Source of the DNA: Muribaculaceae bacterium
GTDB lineage: Bacteria; Bacteroidota; Bacteroidia; Bacteroidales; Muribaculaceae
Reading direction: 5' to 3'
Assembly: GCA_021443235.1 (NCBI GenBank)
Contig: JABUUJ010000001.1
Coordinates: forward strand, 1 to 12,343
Length of the DNA: 12,343 nt
Of this stretch, positions 1-6,688 are shown in pieces. Numbering within the stretch: the first letter of the stretch is position 1; the number at the start of each line of letters is the position of its first letter. The notes beneath the pieces are model-generated. The model saw only the letters and a program-made list of their open reading frames with translations, made no database searches and was not told where the DNA came from. The position numbers and the translations under genes are program-made.

Positions 1-360
1 ATTCACTGCGTTTTCAAGACGCTGGTGCTCTCGGGCGACCGCACCGGACACTTTGTGTGCGTCGTCCCTGGATGCGATGAGGTGGACCTGAAAAAGGCCG
101 CCAAGGTGTCGGGCAACAAGAAGGCCGACCTCATCCTGATGAGGGACCTGCTCGCCACGACTGGCTACATACGCGGCGGCTGCTCGCCAGTGGGCATGAA
201 AAAGCCGTTCCCCACATTTTTCCACACCACTTGCACCGACTTCGACTACATCTATGTGAGCGCCGGACAGCGTGGACTGCAGTTCAAAATCGCGCCTGCC
301 CAACTCGTTGACTATGTGGGTGCCCAAGTGGCCGACATCACTGCTTACCCCGAAGAATAA
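1..360 (+). CDS. ybaK: Cys-tRNA(Pro) deacylase, YbaK/EbsC family (5' partial)
   Basis: The frame is open from the left edge, so the true start lies outside the window; 119 residues remain of a family usually near 155-160. The protein hydrolyses Cys-tRNA(Pro) mischarged by prolyl-tRNA synthetase, acting as a free-standing trans-editing domain in the cytoplasm. Family hallmarks seen are VFKTLV at the edge, FVCVVPG, the lysine-rich EVDLKKAAK segment, the GNKKADL stretch, and the very characteristic TTGYIRGGCSPVGMKK block followed by FPTFFH. The end is complete (TAA). A GTG at 25 lies inside the conserved fold and is not a start. It is followed after only 13 bases by aroC on the same strand, suggesting cotranscription. 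The family call is firm; exact substrate range (ybaK against related ProX/ebsC deacylases) is inferred from similarity alone. Confidence 0.92.
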   Translation: MHCVFKTLVLSGDRTGHFVCVVPGCDEVDLKKAAKVSGNKKADLILMRDLLATTGYIRGGCSPVGMKKPFPTFFHTTCTDFDYIYVSAGQRGLQFKIAPAQLVDYVGAQVADITAYPEE

Positions 361-373
361 ACACTATTGATAT

Positions 374-1447
374 ATGCGTAACACATTTGGCAACTTATTG
401 ACACTGACCACCTTCGGTGAGTCGCACGGCATCGCTATAGGTGGCGTGCTCGACGGCATGCCCGCTGGGGTGAGAATCGACCTCGACGAGGTGCAACGCT
501 TCGTGAGCCGCCGACGCCCCGGACAGTCGGCCATGACCACGTCGCGCAGCGAGGACGACCGCGTGGAGGTGCTTTCGGGTATCTTCGACGGCGTGACGCT
601 GGGCACTCCCATCGGCTTCATCATCCGCAACAAGGACCACCATTCGGCCGACTATAGCGAGATTAAGGAGTGCTACCGGCCATCGCACGCCGACTTCACC
701 TACGATGCTAAGTACGGATTGCGCGACTACCGCGGCGGTGGCCGCTCGTCGGCTCGCGAAACCGCCGCGCGTGTGGTGGCAGGTGCTATCGCGATGCAGG
801 CGCTGAGGCAGCTGGACATCACCGTAACGGCCTACACATCGCAAATAGGCGGTGTGTCGATAGATGCCGAAAACAACATTGATTTGTCAATTATCGACAA
901 TAATAGCGTGCGTTGCCCTAACGCCGAGATTGCCCAGCGTATGGAGGCCGAGGTGCTTGCCGCGCGTGCCCAGGGCGACTCGGTGGGCGGCGTGGTGACG
1001 TGTGTCGTCAACGGCGTGCCGGCGGGCGTGGGCGAACCGGTCTTCGGCAAACTCCACGCGCAGCTTGGGGCGGCGATGCTGGGCATCAACGCCGCCAAAG
1101 GCTTTGAGGTGGGCAACGGTTTTGCGATGGCGTCGGCGCGTGGCAGCGAGGTGCTCGACCGCTTTGCCTGCCGCAACGGCAAGATTGTGACGCTCGACAA
1201 CCACTCGGGAGGCGTGCAGGGCGGCATCTCCAATGGCGCGCCCGTCACTTTCCGTGTGGCGTTCAAGCCTGTGGCGACACTTATGCGCGACATCGACACC
1301 GTGGCGCGCGACGGCAGCCCCGTGACGCTGCATCCCCATGGTCGCCACGACCCGTGTGTGGTGCCTCGCGCGGTGCCCATCGTTGAGGCGATGGCGGCGC
1401 TGGTAGTGCTTGACAATGTGTTGCTTGCGCGCACCTCACGCCTGTGA
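374..1447 (+). CDS. aroC: Chorismate synthase
   Basis: This is the last step of the shikimate pathway: it converts 5-enolpyruvylshikimate-3-phosphate to chorismate with loss of phosphate, using reduced FMN as cofactor, in the cytoplasm. The 357-residue length matches the family. Visible signatures are FGESHG (residues 14-19, with the first conserved His at 18), RRRPGQ (46-51), the block RPSHADFTYDAKYG (102-115) with the second catalytic His at 105, DYRGGGRSSARET (118-130), and the C-terminal GRHDPCVVPRAVPIVEAM segment with conserved Arg and Asp residues. All key residues are present, so it should be active. The ATG start has an AT-rich leader without Shine-Dalgarno, as usual in Bacteroidales. 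It sits 13 bases after ybaK and 20 bases before the radical SAM gene, so it probably belongs to a five-gene operon. Confidence 0.98.
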   Translation: MRNTFGNLLTLTTFGESHGIAIGGVLDGMPAGVRIDLDEVQRFVSRRRPGQSAMTTSRSEDDRVEVLSGIFDGVTLGTPIGFIIRNKDHHSADYSEIKECYRPSHADFTYDAKYGLRDYRGGGRSSARETAARVVAGAIAMQALRQLDITVTAYTSQIGGVSIDAENNIDLSIIDNNSVRCPNAEIAQRMEAEVLAARAQGDSVGGVVTCVVNGVPAGVGEPVFGKLHAQLGAAMLGINAAKGFEVGNGFAMASARGSEVLDRFACRNGKIVTLDNHSGGVQGGISNGAPVTFRVAFKPVATLMRDIDTVARDGSPVTLHPHGRHDPCVVPRAVPIVEAMAALVVLDNVLLARTSRL

Positions 1448-1467
1448 TATATAAGAACTAAACGGCT

Positions 1468-2352
1468 GTGAGATATAGGGACTACTCGGCTTTCCTGAGC
1501 GAGCACTTCGGCACAAAGGTGCAGAAAATCGCTGTCAACGCGGGCTTCACCTGTCCTAACCGCGACGGAACGCTTGGCACTGGCGGTTGCACCTTCTGCT
1601 GCAACGAGGCGTTCAACCCGCCTTACTGCGATGCGCAACTCAGCGTCACCGAGCAACTTGAGCGTGGCAAGGCTTTCTTTGCCCGCAAATACCGCAAAAT
1701 GGACTATCTGGCCTATTTTCAGGCCTTTAGCAATACTTATGCGCCAGTTGGCCGTCTGCGTGCCATGCACGACGAGGCGCTGGCGGTCGATGGCGTGGTG
1801 GGAATCGTGATTGCAACGCGACCCGACTGCCTGGGCGACGACATCGTTGACTATCTCGCCACACTCGCATCGCGCAGTCACCTTGTGGTGGAACTGGGCG
1901 TCGAGAGCCTCCACGACACTACGCTGCAGGCCGTGAACCGTTGTCACAATTCGGCAACTTCTATTGCTGCTATTGAGCGTTTGGCGGCTCGCGGCATCAC
2001 GGTGGGCGTGCATCTCATCCTTGGGTTGCCCGGCGAGGATGAGGCGATGATGACCGCCACTGTCGAGGCAATTTCGGCTCTCCCGGTGTCGCTGGTCAAG
2101 TTCCACCAGATGCAAGTCATCAATGGCACGCGGCTGGCACGGCAACTCGAGGCTGGCGAGGTGTCGCTCATGCGCTTTACGGCTCGCGAATATGCCGCCT
2201 TGTGCGCGCGTCTGCTTGGGCATTTGCGGCACGACATAGCCGTTGAGCGTTTTGTGTCGCAGTCGCCGCGCTCGATGGTCGTCGCGCCGTGCTGGAACCT
2301 CAAGCCGGGCGAGTTTGCAACACTGTTGAACAATAATATAAACGAAATATGA
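1468..2352 (+). CDS. Radical SAM protein, TIGR01212 (YhcC) family
   Basis: A 294-residue radical SAM protein. The cluster motif is C29-x11-C41-x2-C44 (around TCPNRDG and GGCTFCC), the spacing typical of the TIGR01212/YhcC family rather than the common CX3CX2C. The three Cys should bind a [4Fe-4S] cluster that cleaves S-adenosylmethionine. Further family features are the GIVIATRPDCL strand, VELGVESLHD, and the GVHLILGLPGED segment, then KFHQMQVINGT. The physiological substrate of this family is not established to my knowledge. The start is GTG: an in-frame TAA at 1459-1461 excludes any upstream start, and the conserved N-terminal RYRDYSAFL follows directly. The stop overlaps the ATG of the secreted-protein gene by 4 bases, implying translational coupling. 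Confidence 0.93.
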   Translation: MRYRDYSAFLSEHFGTKVQKIAVNAGFTCPNRDGTLGTGGCTFCCNEAFNPPYCDAQLSVTEQLERGKAFFARKYRKMDYLAYFQAFSNTYAPVGRLRAMHDEALAVDGVVGIVIATRPDCLGDDIVDYLATLASRSHLVVELGVESLHDTTLQAVNRCHNSATSIAAIERLAARGITVGVHLILGLPGEDEAMMTATVEAISALPVSLVKFHQMQVINGTRLARQLEAGEVSLMRFTAREYAALCARLLGHLRHDIAVERFVSQSPRSMVVAPCWNLKPGEFATLLNNNINEI

Positions 2353-3326
2353 AACGTATCATTATCTCTTTGTTTTCCCTCTGTTTGCTGACTAATTTGT
2401 CGGCAGGCGACAAACTTAACCGCGACTGGCAACGCTGCATCCTTGCGGCCGTCGACAGCTTTCCCGACCATGGCGGCTACTACACAGGCGGCAAACCCAA
2501 CGAACTGTTTCACAAGACCACGATGCGTGGCTTGCACGACGCTTTCCAGATGGGCAAGGACGACGCTCGCCCCTCCTTCGACCCTCAGCAGGCACAGCCC
2601 TCGTTTTGCTCGAGCGCAACCTATGGCGTGCTCATCAAGGCGTTGCTGATGTGGGACACCCGCGCGAAAATCTCGCGCCAGGCGTGGGTCAACATGAAGC
2701 CTTATGTGGGTGTCGCCGACGAACTTAACCCCGACGGCTTTGGGCAGAACGATGGCGAGGGATTCTGGGGACGCGCCAACGCCAACGGCCCCGGGCTGGG
2801 CGTGCTGGTGGCCGAACTTGGCGCTGGCTACAGCTTCACCGCCTATCGTGGTGCCAAGTCGCAGCGCAACAAGGAGACGCCCACCGAGCAGTATGCCTCG
2901 GCCGAGGAGTGGTGCGCCCACGAGGTGTGGCAACGCGCGCAACCCGGCGACCTGATGAAGATTTTCTGGGATCGCAACGAGACTCGCGGCCGCGACTGCG
3001 GAGCGATAATTGGCTGCAACGACGACAAGACCGCCGACCAGGAAGCGGGCCACAGCGTGATTTTCATGGGCTGCGAGGGCGACACCGTTAAGTACTGGAG
3101 CAGCAACGGTCCCGGCAAGCATCCCGAGACGATGGGCTACAGCCTAGGCAGTTGTCACAAAACGGCAATTCAACGCGTGGTGTTTACCCGCATCACCGCT
3201 CCCGAGAAATTCGACAACGCCCGCAAGATGGGGCCTAAGGACGTCAACCAGTATCTCTATGAACTCAACGGCGTGCGCCACAGCACCACCGCCGAGATGA
3301 ACAAACAGCTCAAAATCAAGAAATGA
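2349..3326 (+). CDS. Secreted protein with possible papain/NlpC-like cysteine hydrolase domain, function unknown
   Basis: I do not recognise a named family. The 325-residue product begins with a clear Sec signal peptide: Lys-Arg, a hydrophobic core at 4-17, and likely cleavage after LSA (residue 19). C12 is not in a lipobox, so it is probably soluble in the periplasm or exported. The order of possible catalytic residues resembles NlpC/P60-CHAP-like folds: C87 in PSFCSSATYG at the start of a helix, then QPGDLMKIFWD (198-208), H235 in AGHSVIFMG on a strand, and a polar residue in KYWSSN (248-253) after the next strand. This suggests a peptidoglycan or peptide amidase, as inference only. The predicted mature chain has seven Cys (30, 87, 189, 217, 223, 242, 269), so disulfides are possible. 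It overlaps both neighbours by 4 bases. Confidence 0.8.
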   Translation: MKRIIISLFSLCLLTNLSAGDKLNRDWQRCILAAVDSFPDHGGYYTGGKPNELFHKTTMRGLHDAFQMGKDDARPSFDPQQAQPSFCSSATYGVLIKALLMWDTRAKISRQAWVNMKPYVGVADELNPDGFGQNDGEGFWGRANANGPGLGVLVAELGAGYSFTAYRGAKSQRNKETPTEQYASAEEWCAHEVWQRAQPGDLMKIFWDRNETRGRDCGAIIGCNDDKTADQEAGHSVIFMGCEGDTVKYWSSNGPGKHPETMGYSLGSCHKTAIQRVVFTRITAPEKFDNARKMGPKDVNQYLYELNGVRHSTTAEMNKQLKIKK

Positions 3327-4057
3327 TAAGGGAATTTACAAAGCAGTTCTACATGTCGGCAGGCGAGTGCAACGCGCAGGGCGACATGCCAGTGACGTTG
3401 CTCGTGCACCGCATTATCGAGGTCGCCACACTGCACGCCAACTCGTGGGGCGTGGGTTATGACCGACTCATAGCCGACAACCACACTTGGGTGCTGACGC
3501 GCGTCACCACTCAGATGCGGCGCTATCCCCGCGCCGGCGAGGACTACTCGCTCACCACTTGGATTGAGGACTACAACCGCCACTTCTCGCAGCGCAACAT
3601 CGAGATTGCCTCGGCAAGCGGCGAGGTGCTGGGCTATGCGCGCACGATATGGATGGTGATTGACCTCGCGGCACGCACGGCTGTAGATATATCACAACTG
3701 AGCTACATCAGGAGCAACGTGTCGCCCAAGGCTTGTCCCATCGAGCCGCAGTCGCACCTGAGGCCTGTCGCCACTCCCACACGCTCTGTCGAGCATCGGT
3801 TCTCCTACACCGACATCGACTTCAACCGCCATGTCAACACATTGCGATACATAGGGTTGCTGCTCGACCAGATGGATATGCGGTGGCACGACGAGCACAT
3901 GCTCGAGCGCATGGAGATTGCCTTTGTCAAGGAGGTGCAATATGGCTCATCGGCGTGCCTCGCAATCGACGACGCCGTGCCCGGCCAGACACTCTTCTCA
4001 ATCGACGTCGACAACATTAACCGCCTGCGAGCACGCTTCCACTGGCAACCCCGATAA
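3323..4057 (+). CDS. Acyl-ACP thioesterase (double hotdog, FatA/FatB-like)
   Basis: It hydrolyses acyl-ACP to release free fatty acids, linking fatty-acid synthesis to lipid or free-acid pools in the cytoplasm. The 244-residue length matches bacterial acyl-ACP thioesterases, which lack the plant transit peptide. The N-terminal hotdog holds the helix LLVHRIIEVATLHANSWG (26-43) followed by TWVLTRVTTQMRRYPRAGED (55-74). The second hotdog carries the catalytic signature DIDFNRHVNTLRYI, with D166, N168 and H170, and a downstream acidic residue E204 in FVKEVQYG. These correspond to the Asp-Asn-His-Glu set of plant FatB. The start ATG overlaps the preceding TGA by 4 bases (ATGA). It is the last gene of the plus-strand block and converges with yigZ after 11 bases. 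Chain-length preference cannot be read from the sequence. Confidence 0.93.
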   Translation: MIREFTKQFYMSAGECNAQGDMPVTLLVHRIIEVATLHANSWGVGYDRLIADNHTWVLTRVTTQMRRYPRAGEDYSLTTWIEDYNRHFSQRNIEIASASGEVLGYARTIWMVIDLAARTAVDISQLSYIRSNVSPKACPIEPQSHLRPVATPTRSVEHRFSYTDIDFNRHVNTLRYIGLLLDQMDMRWHDEHMLERMEIAFVKEVQYGSSACLAIDDAVPGQTLFSIDVDNINRLRARFHWQPR

Positions 4058-4068
4058 ACCCCAAGTAA

Positions 4069-4665
4069 TCAGTCGTGGATGGTGGTTCCCGAGATGTCGG
4101 CGATGCGTGTGCGCAACGACGGCATCAGGTCGGCGTCACACTGCAGCGTCATCGAGCAGGTGTTGTCAAAGTGCTGCTCAACCACCCGCACGTCGCCGCC
4201 TTTGGCAAGGCGCATCACATCGTTCATGGCAAGATAAGGAAAGGTGAATGAGACCTGGGCCTGCTCGTGGCACTCGAGAATCTCGGCAGCCTCAAGGGCA
4301 AGGCGCGCAGCCTCGCGGTAGGCGACGATAAGCCCCGACGTGCCCAGCTTGATGCCGCCAAAGTAGCGTATCACCACAATCACCACATTGGTCAGCCCGA
4401 ACGAGTTGATCTGGCCCAAAATGGGCTTGCCGGCCGTGCCCGAGGGCTCGCCGTTGTCGCTGCTCAGATACTCATTGCGCTCAGTACCAATCATGTAGGC
4501 CCAGCACACATGGCGGGCGTCGTGATATTCGTTTTGGTAACGCTTGATCACGGCCTTGGCCTCGTCGGCGCTCGTCGCGGGCTCCACAAACGAGATGAAC
4601 TTGCTCATTTTCTCTTTGTAGAGCCCTTGCGAGAGCCCTTTTACGGTCTTGAAAAAGTCGCTCAT
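4069..4665 (-). CDS. yigZ: YigZ/IMPACT family protein (UPF0029)
   Basis: A 198-residue member of the YigZ/IMPACT family, with an N-terminal UPF0029 domain and a ferredoxin-like C-terminal domain (DUF1949-type). The hallmarks are SSDNGEPSGTAGKP (68-81) and RYFGGIKLGTSGL (100-112), preceded by HVCWAYMIG (52-60). Eukaryotic IMPACT modulates translation control through GCN1; the bacterial role is poorly defined, and nucleic-acid or ribosome-related binding is only proposed. The start ATG at 4665 is 12 bases past the stop of the alcohol dehydrogenase gene, so the two are likely cotranscribed. Its stop faces that of the thioesterase gene 11 bases away. No terminator hairpin is visible between them. 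Confidence 0.93.
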   Translation of the reverse strand: MSDFFKTVKGLSQGLYKEKMSKFISFVEPATSADEAKAVIKRYQNEYHDARHVCWAYMIGTERNEYLSSDNGEPSGTAGKPILGQINSFGLTNVVIVVIRYFGGIKLGTSGLIVAYREAARLALEAAEILECHEQAQVSFTFPYLAMNDVMRLAKGGDVRVVEQHFDNTCSMTLQCDADLMPSLRTRIADISGTTIHD

Positions 4666-4677
4666 GGTGTGGCGGCT

Positions 4678-5865
4678 TTATTTGTTGGCCATCTTGTAGA
4701 TGGTGGTCATGGCCTGGGCGTCGATGCGCTCGAGCGAGCCATAGGCCAACTTCCCGCCGCGGCTGCACTTGTTGACCATCTCGGCGATTTCCTCGTCGGT
4801 GACCGGGCGCCCAAGCAGCTGGGGGATGCTCGTGGGCATGCCTATCTTGTGATAGAACTCCTCCATCGCCTCGATGCCGCGCAGGGCGGTTGCCTCAAGG
4901 TCGGTGTAGTCGCACGCGATGCCCATCACGTTGACGGCAAACTGCACAAAGCGGTTGACGTGGCGCGGCATCACATAGCGTGCATAGCTGGGCCACATGG
5001 CGGCAAGGCCGGCGCCGTGGGTGACGCCAAACATCGCGCTCAGCTCGTGCTCAATCTTGTGGGTGGTGAAGTCTTTCTCGCCGCCCAGCTCGGTCAAGTC
5101 GTTGTGGGCAAGGCTGCTCGCCCACATGATTTGTGCCCGCAAGCGGTAGTCGGTGGGTTTCTCAAGCACTTCTATCACGCAGTCTTTCACGGTGCGCAGC
5201 AGTGCCTCGGCGATGGCGTCGGTAAGCATCATGTCCTGGTGGGCGTTGAAATAGCGGTCCATGGTGTGCATCATGATGTCGGTGGCGCCGGCCGCCGTCT
5301 GATAGGGTGGCAGCGTGAAGGTGCGCTCGGGGTTCATGATGGCAAACTTGCAGCGTATCATGTCGGTGTTGATGCCGCGCTTGAGCATGCCCGCCTCATC
5401 GTTGGTGATGACGGTGCTGCTGCTCATCTCGCTGCCGGCGGCGGGAATGGTGAGCACGGCCCCAATGGGCAGACACGACTGCGGCACGGCTTTTCCGTCC
5501 CAGAAATCCCACACGTCGCCGTCATAGGGCACGCCATAGGCAATCGCCTTCGACGAGTCGATGACACTGCCGCCGCCCACGGCGAGGATAAAGTCGATTT
5601 TCTCGGCGCGCGCCAGCTCAATGCCGCGGCGCACCATCGTCAGCTCGGGGTTGGGCACTACGCCACCCAACTCCACGGTGTAGATGCCCGCCTCGTTGAG
5701 AAGGCCCACCATCTTGTCGAGCAGGCCCGACTTGCGTGCGCTGCCGCCGCCATAGTGCACAAGCACTCGGCTGCCGCCACAGTTCTTTACCAGTTGAGCA
5801 ACCTGCTCCTCGCTCTCACGTCCGAAAACCACTCGGGTAGGGGTGTAGAAATTGAAATCTTTCAT
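4678..5865 (-). CDS. Iron-containing (group III) alcohol dehydrogenase, YqhD/BdhA-like
   Basis: A 395-residue NAD(P)-dependent alcohol/aldehyde oxidoreductase of the metal-dependent group III family, most like butanol dehydrogenases and YqhD, which reduce a range of aldehydes. The N-terminal Rossmann-type domain carries LAVGGGSVIDSSKAIA (94-109), where the dinucleotide pyrophosphate sits. The metal site is complete: D196 and H200 in ATDIMMH, then H269 and H283 in the H-x3-H-x9-H block (THKIEHEL...VTHGAG). The first 20 residues (NFYTPTRVVFG) are typical of the subgroup. It lies 47 bases after the DUF1847 stop with its own TATATTTG box in that gap, and 12 bases ahead of yigZ. It probably disposes of reducing equivalents or detoxifies aldehydes; cofactor and substrate are inferred from family only. 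Confidence 0.95.
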   Translation of the reverse strand: MKDFNFYTPTRVVFGRESEEQVAQLVKNCGGSRVLVHYGGGSARKSGLLDKMVGLLNEAGIYTVELGGVVPNPELTMVRRGIELARAEKIDFILAVGGGSVIDSSKAIAYGVPYDGDVWDFWDGKAVPQSCLPIGAVLTIPAAGSEMSSSTVITNDEAGMLKRGINTDMIRCKFAIMNPERTFTLPPYQTAAGATDIMMHTMDRYFNAHQDMMLTDAIAEALLRTVKDCVIEVLEKPTDYRLRAQIMWASSLAHNDLTELGGEKDFTTHKIEHELSAMFGVTHGAGLAAMWPSYARYVMPRHVNRFVQFAVNVMGIACDYTDLEATALRGIEAMEEFYHKIGMPTSIPQLLGRPVTDEEIAEMVNKCSRGGKLAYGSLERIDAQAMTTIYKMANK

Positions 5866-5900
5866 CGTTTTATGCGATATTGTTAATTGTCATTTTTTGG

Positions 5901-5908
5901 CAAATATA
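5901..5908 (-). promoter_or_regulatory. Bacteroidales -7 box ahead of the alcohol dehydrogenase
   Basis: The minus strand reads TATATTTG here, matching TAnnTTTG exactly. It lies in the 47-base gap after the DUF1847 stop and 35 bases before the dehydrogenase ATG. No good -33 TTTG is seen about 19 bases upstream, which falls inside the end of the DUF1847 gene. The promoter may therefore be weak or activator-dependent, with readthrough from DUF1847 also contributing. Confidence 0.55.
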
Positions 5909-5912
5909 AACG

Positions 5913-6518
5913 TTAAATCTCATCTTCGTCCTGAATTTTCAGCTTGCGTTTCCAGTAACGGCTGTAGATGGCGGCGAGCGGGTTGTGGCCCAGCACGCGG
6001 TCCTTGACCACGAGCGTGCTCACCGGGCCGTTGCAGCTTGAGGCAAAGATGGTGTCGTGGCCCACGCACAGGCCGCACACGAGATACAGATCGCACTCCT
6101 TCTCGTTGAGGAAGTAGGCCTGCAGCTTGGGATTGCACATCGCCTCATGCTCCAGCTCGGGCCTCACCTGTTTCAGCCCAAGCTCCTTCTTGTTGACGCT
6201 GCCACACTTGCAGCAGGCGCTGTAGAACTCAAAGCCCTCGTTCTCAAAGTAACGCTCAATGTAGTGGGCCTCGTCGCTGAGCCCTATGCAGAACGCCATG
6301 CCCAGCTTCTTGTAGCCCATGGCACGCGCCCACTGAGCCGTCTCTTGCAGGCGTGTGAGGTTGTTGTAGAACGTTGCCTCGACCCATGCCGCGGCCTCCA
6401 TCATCTTTCTCTCCTTGTCGCCATACATCGCGACGATTTCCTCGGTCGACCGACCTGTGCAGTTCTTCCCCACCGTGTAGCACGAGTGGTGCTTGCAGCT
6501 CGCACATTTATGTTTCAT
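5913..6518 (-). CDS. DUF1847 cysteine-rich protein
   Basis: A 201-residue protein recognised as DUF1847 family, with no established function. It is very Cys-rich: 13 Cys, with an N-terminal cluster C5-x2-C8-x4-C13-x6-C20 that looks like a metal or iron-sulfur site. Further Cys lie in SACCKCGS (100-107) and CGLCVGHDTIFASSC (148-162). The conserved segments KLGMAFCIGL (71-80) and ECDLYLVCGLCVGHD (141-155) suggest a Rossmann-like core, which is inference. The start was chosen at the ATG at 6518, directly before HKCASC. The in-frame TTG eight codons upstream is part of the promoter's TTTG box and cannot be the initiator if that promoter is used. It is transcribed divergently from the FabK-like gene. 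It is cytoplasmic, with no signal peptide. Confidence 0.88.
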   Translation of the reverse strand: MKHKCASCKHHSCYTVGKNCTGRSTEEIVAMYGDKERKMMEAAAWVEATFYNNLTRLQETAQWARAMGYKKLGMAFCIGLSDEAHYIERYFENEGFEFYSACCKCGSVNKKELGLKQVRPELEHEAMCNPKLQAYFLNEKECDLYLVCGLCVGHDTIFASSCNGPVSTLVVKDRVLGHNPLAAIYSRYWKRKLKIQDEDEI

Positions 6519-6539
6519 CTCAATAAATTGTTTAGTATG

Positions 6540-6570
6540 CAAAAGTACGGTTTATTTGGTGGATGTGCAA
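6540..6570 (-). promoter_or_regulatory. Promoter of the DUF1847 gene
   Basis: On the minus strand the -7 box TACTTTTG (6547-6540) matches TAnnTTTG. A TTG at 6570-6568 lies 20 bases upstream and can serve as the -33 element. Transcription would start near 6533-6535, giving a very short leader of about 15 bases before the ATG at 6518. Confidence 0.7.
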
Positions 6571-6632
6571 GTGTGGGCGGGGAAAATGTGTGGTTTTTGG
6601 GTTATTATTGGGGGTGGGATTTGGTGGTGTGC
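6554..6632 (+). repeat. Imperfect direct repeat flanking a G-tract block
   Basis: ATTTGGTGGATGTGC (6554-6568) recurs as ATTTGGTGGTGTGC (6619-6632), differing only by one missing A. The copies are 65 bases apart. The first abuts the -33 element of the minus-strand promoter and the second contains the -33 element of the plus-strand promoter. Between them lie five G runs of three or more (6575-6577, 6579-6582, 6599-6601, 6610-6614, 6616-6618), and the top strand is almost free of C. The repeat could bind a regulator shared by both genes, or the G tracts could fold as a quadruplex; both are inferences. Confidence 0.6.
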
Positions 6633-6651
6633 TGGAAATGATGTAACTTTG
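6620..6651 (+). promoter_or_regulatory. Promoter of the FabK-like gene
   Basis: TTTG at 6620-6623, a 20-base spacer and TAACTTTG at 6644-6651 match the Bacteroidota housekeeping promoter. The expected transcription start is near 6657-6659, giving a leader of about 30 AT-rich bases before the ATG at 6689. The -7 box sits within a 16-base string that is nearly repeated upstream of the DUF4494 gene. Confidence 0.75.
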
Positions 6652-6688
6652 TTAGTCAAAACTTGAATACATTAAAAATATATAGACA

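Noticed and set aside
25..360. GTG at 25 as the start of the ybaK-type gene
   Set aside because: Conserved residues (VFKTL) continue upstream to the window edge in the same frame, so the gene is truncated by the window and does not start here.
832..2232. 466-codon minus-strand open frame opposite aroC and the radical SAM gene
   Set aside because: It crosses the boundary of two confirmed genes and has low-complexity, motif-free sequence. The same holds for the minus-strand frame at 1944-3122 and that at 10557-11507 opposite transketolase.
4267..5886. 539-codon open frame on the plus strand, antisense to the alcohol dehydrogenase and yigZ
   Set aside because: It spans two well-supported genes on the other strand, is rich in His, Ala, Gly and Leu in a way typical of a mirrored GC-rich frame, and shows no domain. 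It is a shadow of codon bias.
6575..6618. Canonical G-quadruplex
   Set aside because: Four G runs of three or more exist but two loops are 16 and 8 bases, beyond the usual limit of 7. It is kept only as a possible relaxed structure within the promoter finding.
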